Part shown: positions 1 to 8,195 of the stretch, in pieces
Position numbering within the stretch: the stretch's first letter is position 1
How the letters are laid out: each line of letters begins with the position of its first letter
Translations under genes and position numbers: made by a program
Assembly (NCBI GenBank): GCA_016213845.1
Contig: JACQZN010000013.1
Coordinates: 1-64,000 of the forward strand
Source of the DNA: Candidatus Wallbacteria bacterium
Lineage (GTDB): Bacteria; Muiribacteriota; UBA6191; JACPRK01
Length of the DNA stretch: 64,000 nt
Direction: 5' to 3'
Notes under the pieces: generated by a model
What the model was told of the DNA's origin: nothing
Database searches by the model: none
The model's input: only the letters and a program-made list of their open reading frames with translations

Positions 1-401
1 CAGGCGTAGAAGTTGTGATCGGCCTGCACCACGACCGGCACACCCGCCGCGCGCGCGGCGATGCGGCCGAGGGTACCACCGAAAAAGAGGTGCGTCTGCA
101 CGACGTGGGGACGAATCCGGTGCAGTACTCCAAGGAGCTTGGCCCAGCAGACGAAGTTGGCCACAACGGACGCGATTCTCGGACGACCGGCCAGGTGCGT
201 GACCGCAATGCCGGCGGCCTCGAAGTCCCCGTCCCGTTCGCCGGCACCGTGAAGGGCCACGACCTCGAAGCGGAACCCGCGCGGCGTCAGCCCCTGGGCG
301 ACGTCCAAGAGCACCTGTTCCAACCCTCCGCGCTGCAGTCGCGAGACGACCAGCGCGACACGGATGGGATCGCCCTGGGTCCCGACGCTTCGTCCCGCCA
401 T
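1..401 (-). CDS. Glycosyltransferase family 4-like, N-terminal part (cut by window edge)
   Basis: Reading the minus strand from an ATG at 401 gives an open frame that runs off the left edge (about 133 residues visible). After a short polar start it has a first Rossmann strand followed by a glycine loop (VALVVSRLQRGGLEQVL), then VVALHGAGERDG and IRPHVVQTHLFFGGTLGRIAARAAGVPVV. This is the typical N-terminal lobe of GT-B, family-4 glycosyltransferases of cell-surface polysaccharide synthesis. The donor-binding C-terminal lobe lies outside the window, so the substrate is unknown. It starts 22 bases downstream of the stop of the TPR gene on the same strand, so the two are probably co-transcribed. 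The fold assignment is fairly secure; any specific function is not. Confidence 0.8.
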   Translation of the reverse strand, partial: MAGRSVGTQGDPIRVALVVSRLQRGGLEQVLLDVAQGLTPRGFRFEVVALHGAGERDGDFEAAGIAVTHLAGRPRIASVVANFVCWAKLLGVLHRIRPHVVQTHLFFGGTLGRIAARAAGVPVVVQADHNFYA

Positions 402-423
402 TTGACAGGCCCGGGCAACTGGG

Positions 424-768
424 CTAAGATCCCTTTTCGAGAGATGCGAGCTTGTTCCGCGCCTTTCCCGCGTATTCTCCCTCGCGGTCGAGGCTGAGAA
501 CGCGAGCCCAGCACTCCCGGGCGGCGGCCCTATCGCCCTTCTGGTAGTGCAGGTTTCCGAGAAAGTAGTGATAGCTCGGATACCGGGGCCTCGCAGCGGT
601 GAGGCGCTCGTAGTACTCGAAAGCCTTGTCTCGCACGCCGTTCGAGTAGAACATGAAGGCCACCCAGTCCATCAGCTCGATGTTCTGGGGATCTTCCAGA
701 AGCTTCTTTTCGATGCGTTCGAGGTCGGCAGCGTCTGTCTTGTGCGCGTACTGGGTGGTTTCATCCAT
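424..768 (-). CDS. Small TPR protein
   Basis: A 114-residue protein starting MDETTQYAHK. The frame stays open far upstream only because it lies antisense to the histidine kinase gene; the ATG at 768 is the sensible start, since the kinase begins divergently at 853. Two TPR-like helix pairs are visible: residues about 20-60 (LLEDPQNIELMDWVAFMFYS) and 55-100 (YPSYHYFLGNLHYQKGDRAA). There is no signal peptide or membrane segment, so it is probably cytoplasmic and a protein-protein adaptor. It precedes the glycosyltransferase by 22 bases, suggesting a joint operon. The partner is unknown. Confidence 0.75.
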   Translation of the reverse strand: MDETTQYAHKTDAADLERIEKKLLEDPQNIELMDWVAFMFYSNGVRDKAFEYYERLTAARPRYPSYHYFLGNLHYQKGDRAAARECWARVLSLDREGEYAGKARNKLASLEKGS

Positions 769-852
769 GGCGTGCGGCCTCGGAGACGAGGGAGGTGCGG
801 ATATCGCCACGATAGCACGGCGGCAGGACAGGCCGCGGGGTGAGCAACGCTG

Positions 853-2301
853 ATGGACCCGCTGCGATACGCCGCCGACATCCTCGACAGTCTGACCAGC
901 GGCGTCATGGTCGTCGAGGTGACTTCGAGGCTTGCCTACGTGAATCTCGAAGCAGCGCGCATCCTCAAGACCGAGCGCGAGCTGCTGGTGGGGCGACTGC
1001 TCTTCGACCTCGACGGGCTCTCGGAGCTCTTGCTGCTCATCAACCGCATTCGCGCGGCGCGGCCGGTCTCGACCCGCTCCTACCGCCAGTACGAGATCCA
1101 GGTGGCCGACAGCCGCGGCGACGCCATCCCCCTGGGGACCAGCATCAGCTCTCTGACGTCTTCGTCGGGGACGGTCGAGGGGTACGTCGCGGTCTGCAGG
1201 GACCTGACCGAGGGCAAGGCGCTGATGGAGCAGATCGAGCAGTCGCGCAAACTTTCGGCGCTGGGAACGATGGCCGGCGGCGTGGCGCACAACTTCAACA
1301 ACATCCTGGGCTCCATTCTTGGCCGGACGCAGCTGCTGAGGCGCTCCAGCGACCCTGAAAAGATCCAGTCGGGACTGAAGCTGATAGAGCGGGCGGCCGT
1401 CGACGGCACGGCGTGCGTGCGGAGGATTCGCGATTTCTCGCGAAAGCGGGACTTCAACCCATCCTTCAACGACGTCGACGTCCGGGAGATGGTGAGCGAC
1501 GTGCTGGCGTTCACGCAGTCGCGCTGGCGCGAGCAGGCGCAGGCCAAGGGGATCGAGTACGCCATCCGCACGCACTTCGACGAGGCCTTGCCGCTGGTGC
1601 ACGGCGCGGCCTCTGAGCTGCGGGAGGTGCTGATCAACCTGGTGCTCAACTCGCTCGACGCGATGCCCGGGGGGGGCGAGCTCGACATCACGGCTCACGG
1701 CGACCGGGGGAAAATCCTGCTGAGCGTGAAGGACTCCGGGGCCGGGATGTCCGACGAGGTGCTGAAGCGGATCTTCGATCCGTTTTTCACCACGAAGGGC
1801 ATGGCGGGCACGGGGCTGGGTCTGTCGGAATCGTACGCCATCGTCGTACGTCACCGAGGTCAGATCGCCTGCAAGAGCGTCGAGGGCAAGGGGACGTGCT
1901 TCACGATCACGCTGCCGCAGGCCGGCAGCCGCGACCTGTCGCACATGCCGTCACGAGGGCGGGTGCTGCTGGTGGACGACGACCAGGCCCGGCTGGACGT
2001 ACTCGAGGACCTGCTGACGACGGAGCACTACAGCGTCGAGACTGCGCTCGGCTGCCGGGATGCGCTGGGCCGGTTCGAGGCGGGCCGCTTCGACCTGGTC
2101 GTCAGCGAGAAAGAGCTCCAGGAGATGACCGGGGATTCGCTCCTGGTGGAAGTCCGGCGGCTGGACCCGACCGTGCGCACCATCCTGACCGGCGAATCCG
2201 CCGGCGGCGATTGCAGCGCGGCCGATCTCTGCCTCTCGCGCCCGCTTCCGATCGAGGTGCTCTTGCAATCGATCGGCGACGTGCTGGAGCAGAAGAGGTA
2301 A
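853..2301 (+). CDS. PAS histidine kinase with C-terminal degenerate receiver domain
   Basis: 482 residues. Domains: PAS (about 5-120), dimerisation/phosphoacceptor helix with His146 in the H-box (GGVAHNFNN), HATPase_c with N-box (NLVLNSLDA, about 263-271), G1 (DSGAGM, 295) and G2 (GTGLGLS, 319), then a receiver-like domain (about 368-482). There is no membrane segment, so this is an NtrB-type cytoplasmic sensor. The receiver keeps the acidic pocket (VDDDQ, 374-378) and the Thr (T446), but the phosphoacceptor Asp is Glu419 (VVSEKELQEM) and the conserved Lys before Pro is Arg463. It therefore probably cannot be phosphorylated normally and may mimic the active state or act as an internal regulator. 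No partner response regulator is adjacent. It is divergent from the TPR gene across an 84-base gap. Confidence 0.92.
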   Translation: MDPLRYAADILDSLTSGVMVVEVTSRLAYVNLEAARILKTERELLVGRLLFDLDGLSELLLLINRIRAARPVSTRSYRQYEIQVADSRGDAIPLGTSISSLTSSSGTVEGYVAVCRDLTEGKALMEQIEQSRKLSALGTMAGGVAHNFNNILGSILGRTQLLRRSSDPEKIQSGLKLIERAAVDGTACVRRIRDFSRKRDFNPSFNDVDVREMVSDVLAFTQSRWREQAQAKGIEYAIRTHFDEALPLVHGAASELREVLINLVLNSLDAMPGGGELDITAHGDRGKILLSVKDSGAGMSDEVLKRIFDPFFTTKGMAGTGLGLSESYAIVVRHRGQIACKSVEGKGTCFTITLPQAGSRDLSHMPSRGRVLLVDDDQARLDVLEDLLTTEHYSVETALGCRDALGRFEAGRFDLVVSEKELQEMTGDSLLVEVRRLDPTVRTILTGESAGGDCSAADLCLSRPLPIEVLLQSIGDVLEQKR

Positions 2302-2336
2302 GCGGAGCGGGCGGGGGGCAGGGATTTCCCCCCCTC

Positions 2337-2483
2337 TCAGCTCGACTCCGTCGGCCTGGGGATGGGTGCTCCGACGAGCGTGTAGAGCACGGGCAGGACC
2401 AGCAGCGTGGGCACGGTGGACGAGACCACGCCTCCGATGACGACCGTGGCGAGCGGCCGTTGCACCTCGGCCTCGAAGCCGTT
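2337..2483 (-). pseudogene. 3' remnant of an RND (CzcA/CusA-type) efflux pump gene
   Basis: On the minus strand this stretch reads GFEAEVQRPLATVVIGG, then VVSSTVPTLLVLPVLYTLVG, ending in a TGA at 2339-2337. It matches the last transmembrane helix of heavy-metal-efflux RND transporters (CzcA family), which are normally about 1,000 residues; only about 48 residues remain. Upstream (higher coordinates) the homology stops abruptly near 2483, where plus-strand kelch-type sequence begins. No start codon or rest of the gene is present. It is a dead fragment left by a deletion or rearrangement, or an assembly junction. Confidence 0.72.
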
Positions 2484-2580
2484 GTTCGGCGGCACCTCGG
2501 GCAGCCCCACGGCCTACTTCGACGACACCTGGAGCTGGGACGGCACCACCTGGGCGCAGGAGCCCACCGCCGTCACGCCG
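2481..2580 (+). pseudogene. Fragment encoding one kelch-like repeat
   Basis: On the plus strand the frame from about 2481 reads LFGGTSGSPTAYFDDTWSWD and then GTTWAQEPTAVTP, the signature of a kelch/galactose-oxidase-type repeat (FGG...NDTWTWDGTTW). Such proteins carry several of these repeats; only one is present. It abuts the RND fragment on the other strand, with no linker. From about 2580 to 2714 I see nothing recognisable. Confidence 0.6.
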
Positions 2581-2714
2581 ACTGTCGATTTTCATGAGCT
2601 CCCGGCCCCGACCGATAGAGGTCATCAGCCTGGGGTCGAGGCGGGGGCAACGGGTGATCCGGCTCCTCGGAGCTGTCCCGGCAACCCCGCGCGAAAAGTG
2701 CCCCCCCTATCCTG

Positions 2715-4139
2715 TCACCGGCTTTCCGAGCAGTGGCTGCGCACGACGGACAAGTGAAGCGCCCCCAGGAAAAGCAGCGCAAGCGCGACCGCATAGGGAT
2801 TCGAGGTGCGCAGCTCCGTCGCCTGCACGGCGACCAGCGCGACGCGCGCCCACTCGTGACCGCGCAGCAACTGAACGGCGGCAAGCACTCTGAGAGCACC
2901 CAGCGCCATCACGGCAAAACCGATGGCGCTTCCGGCCGAAACGATCGGCAGCGCCAGCCATACTGCGGCGACACCCGACGCTACGAATAGGGCCGCGAGG
3001 ATCGCAACGGGGACCCTCGACACGGAGCGTGCCGCCGGCTTCACGCCCGACTGTCGAGACATGAACGCCAAGGGCTTGCCGCATTTCGGACACTGGAGCG
3101 TGCCGAGTAGGATGCTCTCGCCACACGCGTCGCAACTCTTCCTGCCCGCCAAGGCAGCTGGCACTCTGCGCCGCGAGACCGGTTTCGCAGTCGGCGACTC
3201 GCAGCGTCCAGCAGCGTCAGTGGGGCGATCGGATCCGACACTGGCGTCGCGAGCCGCGGCGGGCGGGGCCGGCGAAGGCTCGCCCGTCCGGGCGAGCAGG
3301 ATCTCGGACCCAGGGCCGTCCGGCCCTGGACCCGCTGGCCCCGCAGGCTGACTCAGCACCATTCGAAGTTCGCCCGCGGCGATCTGCATCGCGCCGGTGG
3401 AGACGTCCATTTCCGGCTCCGGCGACCTCTCGCCGGCAGCATCGCGGGACGCGTGGGGGTCGCCCAGGAAGCTGTCCCAGGACGGACCGGATTCGCTTCC
3501 TGCGGAGATCTCGGGCCCTGGGCCCGGAACCGCCCGGGCCGCCGAAAGCTCCGCCAACCGGTGGCGTGCCATCTCGCGCACCTGGTCGTCGGGGGAGCCG
3601 GCGGCTCTCGAGAGTATGGGCTCTCCCGCGACGCCCATCACTTCGGCTGCGTACCGCACCGCGGATCGACGAACCCACTCGTAGACGCTGTCCACCATGC
3701 GCGTCAGCTGCTCGGCGGCCGCTTCCGGGCTCGCCGTCGCTAGCAGCTTCCCTGCCGCTCCGCGAACCAGCTCCGACGGATCGCCCACCGCGGCTCGGAC
3801 CAGTACCGGAAAAGCTCCCGGCACCTTCATTCGGGCCAGGCCCTTGAGAGTCTCCAGCCGGACCGGCATCTCGGCGTCTTCCGCGAAGCGCGCGATCAGC
3901 TTCCCTTCGCTCGGCCCGGCAAGAAAGCCAACGGTGCGGACCAGCTTCGCTCGAAGCTCGGGACCTGCACCCGAGGCAAGTCTCCCGGCCACGAGCGGCA
4001 ACAGATCCGTCCGCCGGGTGGCGGCTGCCGCCTCGAGAGCCCGCAGGATCGCCTGCTCGTCATCCCCCCGAAGCATGTCTTCCAGCAACAGCGGATCCGC
4101 GTAGCCCTCCCCGACGCCCGAGGTGCCGCTCATGGTCAT
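2715..4139 (-). CDS. HEAT-repeat protein with zinc ribbon and C-terminal membrane segments
   Basis: About 474 residues from the MTMSG start (4139); an ATG at 4133 or 4154 is also possible. Residues about 15-205 are helical HEAT-like repeats (ALEAAAATRRTDLLPLVAGR; RSAVRYAAEVMG). Residues 205-330 are a Pro/Gly/Ser-rich linker. A CxxC-x(10)-CxxC zinc ribbon follows at about 336-354 (CDACGES, CPKCGKPL), then three hydrophobic segments (about 377-400, 402-425, 440-460). The combination suggests a membrane-anchored scaffold with cytoplasmic HEAT and zinc-ribbon parts. It is divergent from the large TPR gene at 4297. I do not recognise a named family. Confidence 0.82.
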   Translation of the reverse strand: MTMSGTSGVGEGYADPLLLEDMLRGDDEQAILRALEAAAATRRTDLLPLVAGRLASGAGPELRAKLVRTVGFLAGPSEGKLIARFAEDAEMPVRLETLKGLARMKVPGAFPVLVRAAVGDPSELVRGAAGKLLATASPEAAAEQLTRMVDSVYEWVRRSAVRYAAEVMGVAGEPILSRAAGSPDDQVREMARHRLAELSAARAVPGPGPEISAGSESGPSWDSFLGDPHASRDAAGERSPEPEMDVSTGAMQIAAGELRMVLSQPAGPAGPGPDGPGSEILLARTGEPSPAPPAAARDASVGSDRPTDAAGRCESPTAKPVSRRRVPAALAGRKSCDACGESILLGTLQCPKCGKPLAFMSRQSGVKPAARSVSRVPVAILAALFVASGVAAVWLALPIVSAGSAIGFAVMALGALRVLAAVQLLRGHEWARVALVAVQATELRTSNPYAVALALLFLGALHLSVVRSHCSESR

Positions 4140-4296
4140 CCAGGATCGTAGCACGCCACCACTGGCCGGCGCCGCCTGCTCCGAGACGAACGACCTCGGA
4201 CGCTGCTTCGACCGAGTCGGGGTGCTAGACTTCCCCTCGGGTCGAGACCGGCACGGCGGGACCGCGAGAAATGGAGCAGACGACGGGAGCTTGCTG

Positions 4297-7200
4297 ATGT
4301 CTTTGCTGAAGCTGGTCGCAGTCTTGGGCCTGCTTGCGGTGACGTACGCGCTGCAAGTGCCGACCCTCTCGCAGCTCCTACTTCAAAAGACTGAAGAGAG
4401 GCAATCTGTCGCATCATTCGAGGGCGAGCACCCGCCAGGCGAGCAGCCCGACGAGCCGACGTCCGATCGGGAGAGCGCCGAGATTTTCTCTCTCTCCGAC
4501 GTCGGAGATCACGAGGAAGCCGTCACGAGAGCCGAGAAGCGACTCGACACTCACCGCAAGTTGGCTGGAGATCATCGAAGACTCGTCTCGGCCGATCTCT
4601 TCCTGATGGGGTTGGTGCTCAAAGCCAAGGGCGACCTCAATCGGGCGCGCTCCTTCCTCGAAGAGTCCGTGGAGATGCGCCGCGCCTGTTACGGTCCGGA
4701 ACACCTGGCAGTGGCCCAACCGCTAGAGACGCTCGGTGACCTGGCCTACGAGTCCGGCGATTATCCGGCGGCCGAAAAGGCCTACTCGGGAAGCCTTTCC
4801 ATCCTCGATGAATCGCTCGGGCCTGGACAGCGCACGACGAGGATTCGACGGCGCATGCGGGAGATGACCGCAAGGCTTGCCGCCCGAGAAGATCCGGCCG
4901 CCGCACCGCCGCCCAAGAAACTGAAGCCCTCGGAGCTCTGGGCGATCTATCCGACGCCGTTTCCCTGGGAGGCCGGAGCGGACGGCTATGCCTGGCGAGT
5001 GATGTACGACTGCCTCGCACTGGGACTCACAACGATGGCGTCGCAAAGGTGCGTCGATCCGTCGGAGTGCGAGCGGAGGCCGGAGTGGCGGAGAATGGCG
5101 GAAGGCGACCGCCGTCCACCCAGCCAGGAGGACCTCGAGCGCTTTCGCGAGGAGCTCGGTCTCGGGCACGTGCTGGTGCCCAGCGTGACGGCCGACAAGA
5201 CCGGCTTCACGCTGCGGCTCGCGGCGGCCCACGGGCCCGACGGCGGCCCTCTGACGACTCCATCCGTCCTGGCCAAGGCCTCGCTGCCCCTGATGGAGCC
5301 CGTGACCGCGGCGGCGGCGACGCTCCAAGCCGCCCGGACCGCGCTCGAGTCGCTCGGAGCTCGTTTCGATGCCACGACCGCGGCATGGCCATCGGATTCC
5401 ACGACACTCCCACCGCCCGTGGTGCTGCTCGAGAGGCTCCAAACACGAGCAAAGAGATGGGCATCTGCCCCGCGCGACTCGACGGCGCTCGCCGCGCTCG
5501 CCCGAGACTACTCCAGTCTCGGCAAGTTCCTGACGTCCGCCGGCGTCTCGCCAGGACCGCGCCTGCTGATTCGAGGGGCGGCCCTGGCGGCGCTTGCGGG
5601 ATTTCTATCGCCGGACTCGCCGGTCACGCGGCGCGCTCGCGCCTACACCGATCTGCTGGCCAGACACTCGGCCTCCGCCCGCGTCGTTCTTGGCCCGCTG
5701 CTCCCGAGCGGAGATCCGGAGGCCAGGGCGATCGACGCGGCCTGCCGTATCGACATGAAAGCGCTCGACCAAATTCGCGGCCATCCGTTCATCCACCGGG
5801 ATGCCTACGCGCGATCCCACGAGTCCATGGAAGGCCGCAAGCTGGTCGAGTTGCTGGAACAGGGGCTGCCGCTGGCCTTCGTGCTGGCCGGCTCCAAGGG
5901 GCACATTCCGGTCGGCGATGCCAAGCTCTACACCTCTCTGTGGGTCGCTGCCGAGGAGGACGAAGCCTTTCCGAAGATCGACGGCGCGAAACAGTCCGAG
6001 ATGAAGAACAAGGCCGTCTCGGACTGGGGTACCGCCTTTCTGCGGCGCCGCGCCGATCGCCTGCCCAAGGCCAGGGCTGCCGCGCCCGGCATTGCCCTCG
6101 TCTCGCCCGAGCTGCCGGGAGATCGCCAGGACTCGATCCGCCGGGAGCTGCTGGTTGCTCCTGCGGTCGAGTACGCCGTGATGGCGATGCAGATGTGGGG
6201 CGTGGTCGAAGAGGCCAAGGCGATGCTCGAGGGCGCGCAAGCCGCCGTTCCGGATTCGCGCCTGGTCGCCAGGAGGATGGCCCAGTTTCGCGAGCTGGAC
6301 AGCTCCGGCCAACTGACCGGATGGCACTCCAGCTGGGAATCGCCCGATCCCGCGGACCCCTGGCTCGCGAAACCCGTGCAGGCCATCTGGAACAAGCGCT
6401 GGGGGAACGAACCCCATCGATTTGCGCGGTTCTGTTGGGACCTGGGTTCGGTCAGCGTGGAGCTGGTGGACCAGCAGTTGCTCGCCCAGGGAGATGCCTA
6501 CAGGGGCTCGATGGACCCCTATCTCGCGACCGTGGAGAACGAGCTGAAAGTCGATCCGTGGAACGGTTGGGAGTGGGCGACGAAGATCGGCTGGGAAGGC
6601 AAGGCCGGAGCGAGCGAGCAGGTGCAGTCCACGCTCCAAAGGGCCAGCGCCCTGCTCCCGGAATCCGAATCCATCCCGCTAGCGGCCATCGAGCAGGCCC
6701 ACACGCGCGCCAACATCCAGCAGGCGATCCGGCTGGCCGAGGAGGCCGATCGCCGGCTCAAAAGTACTTTTCGCCTCCTCGATAAGCGGCTCGAACTCGC
6801 TGTACTGGGTGACCGTCTGGGCGAGGCAGCACGCCTGGTGCAAGAGGTGAAGCAGCGGCGGTCGGATCCGATTCCCATAGCCGTCGCTGCCGTGAAGGTC
6901 GCCGAACGGATGCTCGACCTGGGCGCCATCGATCAGGCGCGCCCGCTCGTGACGCTGGCGCGAGCCACTGAGCAATGGCAAGGCTCGGTACTGGCGCTCA
7001 CCGGCCGATTCGCGATCCTCGAGGGCAACACCGAGGAGGGAATCGAGTGGTTCGAGAAGCTGGAGCAACGGTATCCCTCCGGTGGCCGCACTACCTTTCA
7101 GCTCGTCACCGCCTTGGCTGAAGCTGGCGAGCTCGAGCTGGCCGCGAAGTATGCGCAGGCCATGCCGGCCGCCGTGCTGTCCGAGGGGCCTGTGATCAGC

Positions 7201-7644
7201 GAGCTCGCCCACGTGTTCATGGCATTCGGCGACGTCGCGCGGGGAACGTCCTATTTCAACCATCTCAAGAGCACCCACCCCGATCAGTACGGCTCGTCCG
7301 CCACCTATCTCGTCGCCGACGCGGGAAAGATGGGCCATCCTCGGACCTCCAAGTCGGTGCTGCAGCTCCTTGAATGGGTGCGGCGCTCCAAAGAGAAGGA
7401 GAACACCACCATCGCCGACGACCTGAACTTCAATCCTAACCCGGAGGCAATCGAGGCATTGCTCGACGGCACCACGTTCCGGCCAATGGCCCGCCGGTAT
7501 GCCCGGTGCTTGGCGCTCCGAGGCCTGCTGGATCTCGACATGGACGCAGAGCCCTCGGAGGCCCAGATCGCCAAAGTGCGCGCTCAGCTGCTGGCCTGGT
7601 GGAGCCGCTCCAAGTCGACCTACGCGGCCTCCCGCTTCCACTGA
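4297..7644 (+). CDS. Large TPR-repeat protein with N-terminal membrane anchor
   Basis: 1,115 residues from the ATG at 4297, which has a GGGAG ribosome-binding site 8 bases upstream; the frame is open back to 4123 but that stretch lies antisense to the HEAT gene. The start MSLLKLVAVLGLLAVTYALQ is a single membrane anchor or uncleaved signal. Residues about 60-190 carry TPR units of the kinesin-light-chain kind (YGPEHLAVAQPLETLGDLAY; ESGDYPAAEKAYSGSLSIL). A middle region of unknown fold (about 200-620) follows, then further TPR-like helices to the end (LAVLGDRLGEAARLVQEVKQ; ALTGRFAILEGNTEEGIEWF). It has no catalytic motif I recognise and is probably an envelope-associated scaffold. It looks monocistronic. 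Confidence 0.88.
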   Translation: MSLLKLVAVLGLLAVTYALQVPTLSQLLLQKTEERQSVASFEGEHPPGEQPDEPTSDRESAEIFSLSDVGDHEEAVTRAEKRLDTHRKLAGDHRRLVSADLFLMGLVLKAKGDLNRARSFLEESVEMRRACYGPEHLAVAQPLETLGDLAYESGDYPAAEKAYSGSLSILDESLGPGQRTTRIRRRMREMTARLAAREDPAAAPPPKKLKPSELWAIYPTPFPWEAGADGYAWRVMYDCLALGLTTMASQRCVDPSECERRPEWRRMAEGDRRPPSQEDLERFREELGLGHVLVPSVTADKTGFTLRLAAAHGPDGGPLTTPSVLAKASLPLMEPVTAAAATLQAARTALESLGARFDATTAAWPSDSTTLPPPVVLLERLQTRAKRWASAPRDSTALAALARDYSSLGKFLTSAGVSPGPRLLIRGAALAALAGFLSPDSPVTRRARAYTDLLARHSASARVVLGPLLPSGDPEARAIDAACRIDMKALDQIRGHPFIHRDAYARSHESMEGRKLVELLEQGLPLAFVLAGSKGHIPVGDAKLYTSLWVAAEEDEAFPKIDGAKQSEMKNKAVSDWGTAFLRRRADRLPKARAAAPGIALVSPELPGDRQDSIRRELLVAPAVEYAVMAMQMWGVVEEAKAMLEGAQAAVPDSRLVARRMAQFRELDSSGQLTGWHSSWESPDPADPWLAKPVQAIWNKRWGNEPHRFARFCWDLGSVSVELVDQQLLAQGDAYRGSMDPYLATVENELKVDPWNGWEWATKIGWEGKAGASEQVQSTLQRASALLPESESIPLAAIEQAHTRANIQQAIRLAEEADRRLKSTFRLLDKRLELAVLGDRLGEAARLVQEVKQRRSDPIPIAVAAVKVAERMLDLGAIDQARPLVTLARATEQWQGSVLALTGRFAILEGNTEEGIEWFEKLEQRYPSGGRTTFQLVTALAEAGELELAAKYAQAMPAAVLSEGPVISELAHVFMAFGDVARGTSYFNHLKSTHPDQYGSSATYLVADAGKMGHPRTSKSVLQLLEWVRRSKEKENTTIADDLNFNPNPEAIEALLDGTTFRPMARRYARCLALRGLLDLDMDAEPSEAQIAKVRAQLLAWWSRSKSTYAASRFH

Positions 7645-8085
7645 CCGCCGAACGGGCCGGCAGGCGCTCGCCCTGTCACCACCGCCCCCCCTTGGACCGC
7701 GCTCCCGCCCGCGGACGCGTGAGCATCGTTCCAGACCATGACAGCCCTCGCTGCGCGCGCCGACGGCGTCGCGCTCGCGCTCAGCCTCCGAGATGCGGCG
7801 CCGGGCCTCCTCGATGGCACCCTGATTGCGATTCCGCGTCGGCGCACGGGATGAAGGGTGCCAGGATGACGGCGACCATTCCCCGTAGCGCAACGAAGGC
7901 CGGCACGGCCTTCGCCAGGGATAGCGGCTTCATCGGAAGTCTGCCGGAGTTAGCAGTCGCTGCCCGCAAGATCGGGGGCAGCGTTCGCCCGCGGAGACTG
8001 GCAGCGCAGCCGGCCAACCACAACCCCTGTCGCCAATTCGTGAGCGACCTGTTGAGCGAGGCCTGCTCGATGTTTCCTATCCTGA
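7645..8085. other. Intergenic stretch, no recognisable gene
   Basis: About 440 bases between the TPR gene and the heptamer array. Short frames exist on both strands, but none has a convincing ribosome-binding site, domain or codon pattern. I see no structured RNA or mobile-element motif. Confidence 0.5.
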
Positions 8086-8195
8086 TCCCTCAAGCCTCAC
8101 TCCCCAAGCCTCAAGCCTCAAGCCTCACTCCTCAAGCCTCACTCCCCAAGCCTCAAGCCTCACTCCTCAAGCCTCACTCCTCAAGCCTCAAGCCT
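8086..8195 (-). repeat. Heptanucleotide tandem array at the mqnE stop codon
   Basis: On the minus strand this is about 15 tandem 7-base units, mostly GAGGCTT, GAGGAGT and GGGGAGT. The first unit overlaps the TAG stop codon of mqnE (8196-8194). Most units carry a TGA across their junction, so successive units place stop triplets in all three frames. The same heptamers occur at 60600-60666 and related ones at 41477-41512 and 22748-22775. Confidence 0.85.

Noticed and set aside
768..1944. N-terminal extension of the small TPR gene to 1944
   Set aside because: The extra part is antisense to the histidine kinase and has an unnatural His/Arg/Gln composition; the ATG at 768 gives a normal TPR protein.
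5049..6785. A 578-codon plus-strand frame
   Set aside because: It overlaps the large TPR gene in another frame, is Arg/Gly-rich and has no ribosome-binding site or recognisable motif.
7781..8023. An 80-codon minus-strand frame with a hydrophobic stretch
   Set aside because: No ribosome-binding site, no similarity I recognise, and competing frames of similar quality on the other strand.
8086..8195. Possible CRISPR array
   Set aside because: The units are 7 bases in direct tandem without spacers, and no cas gene is near.
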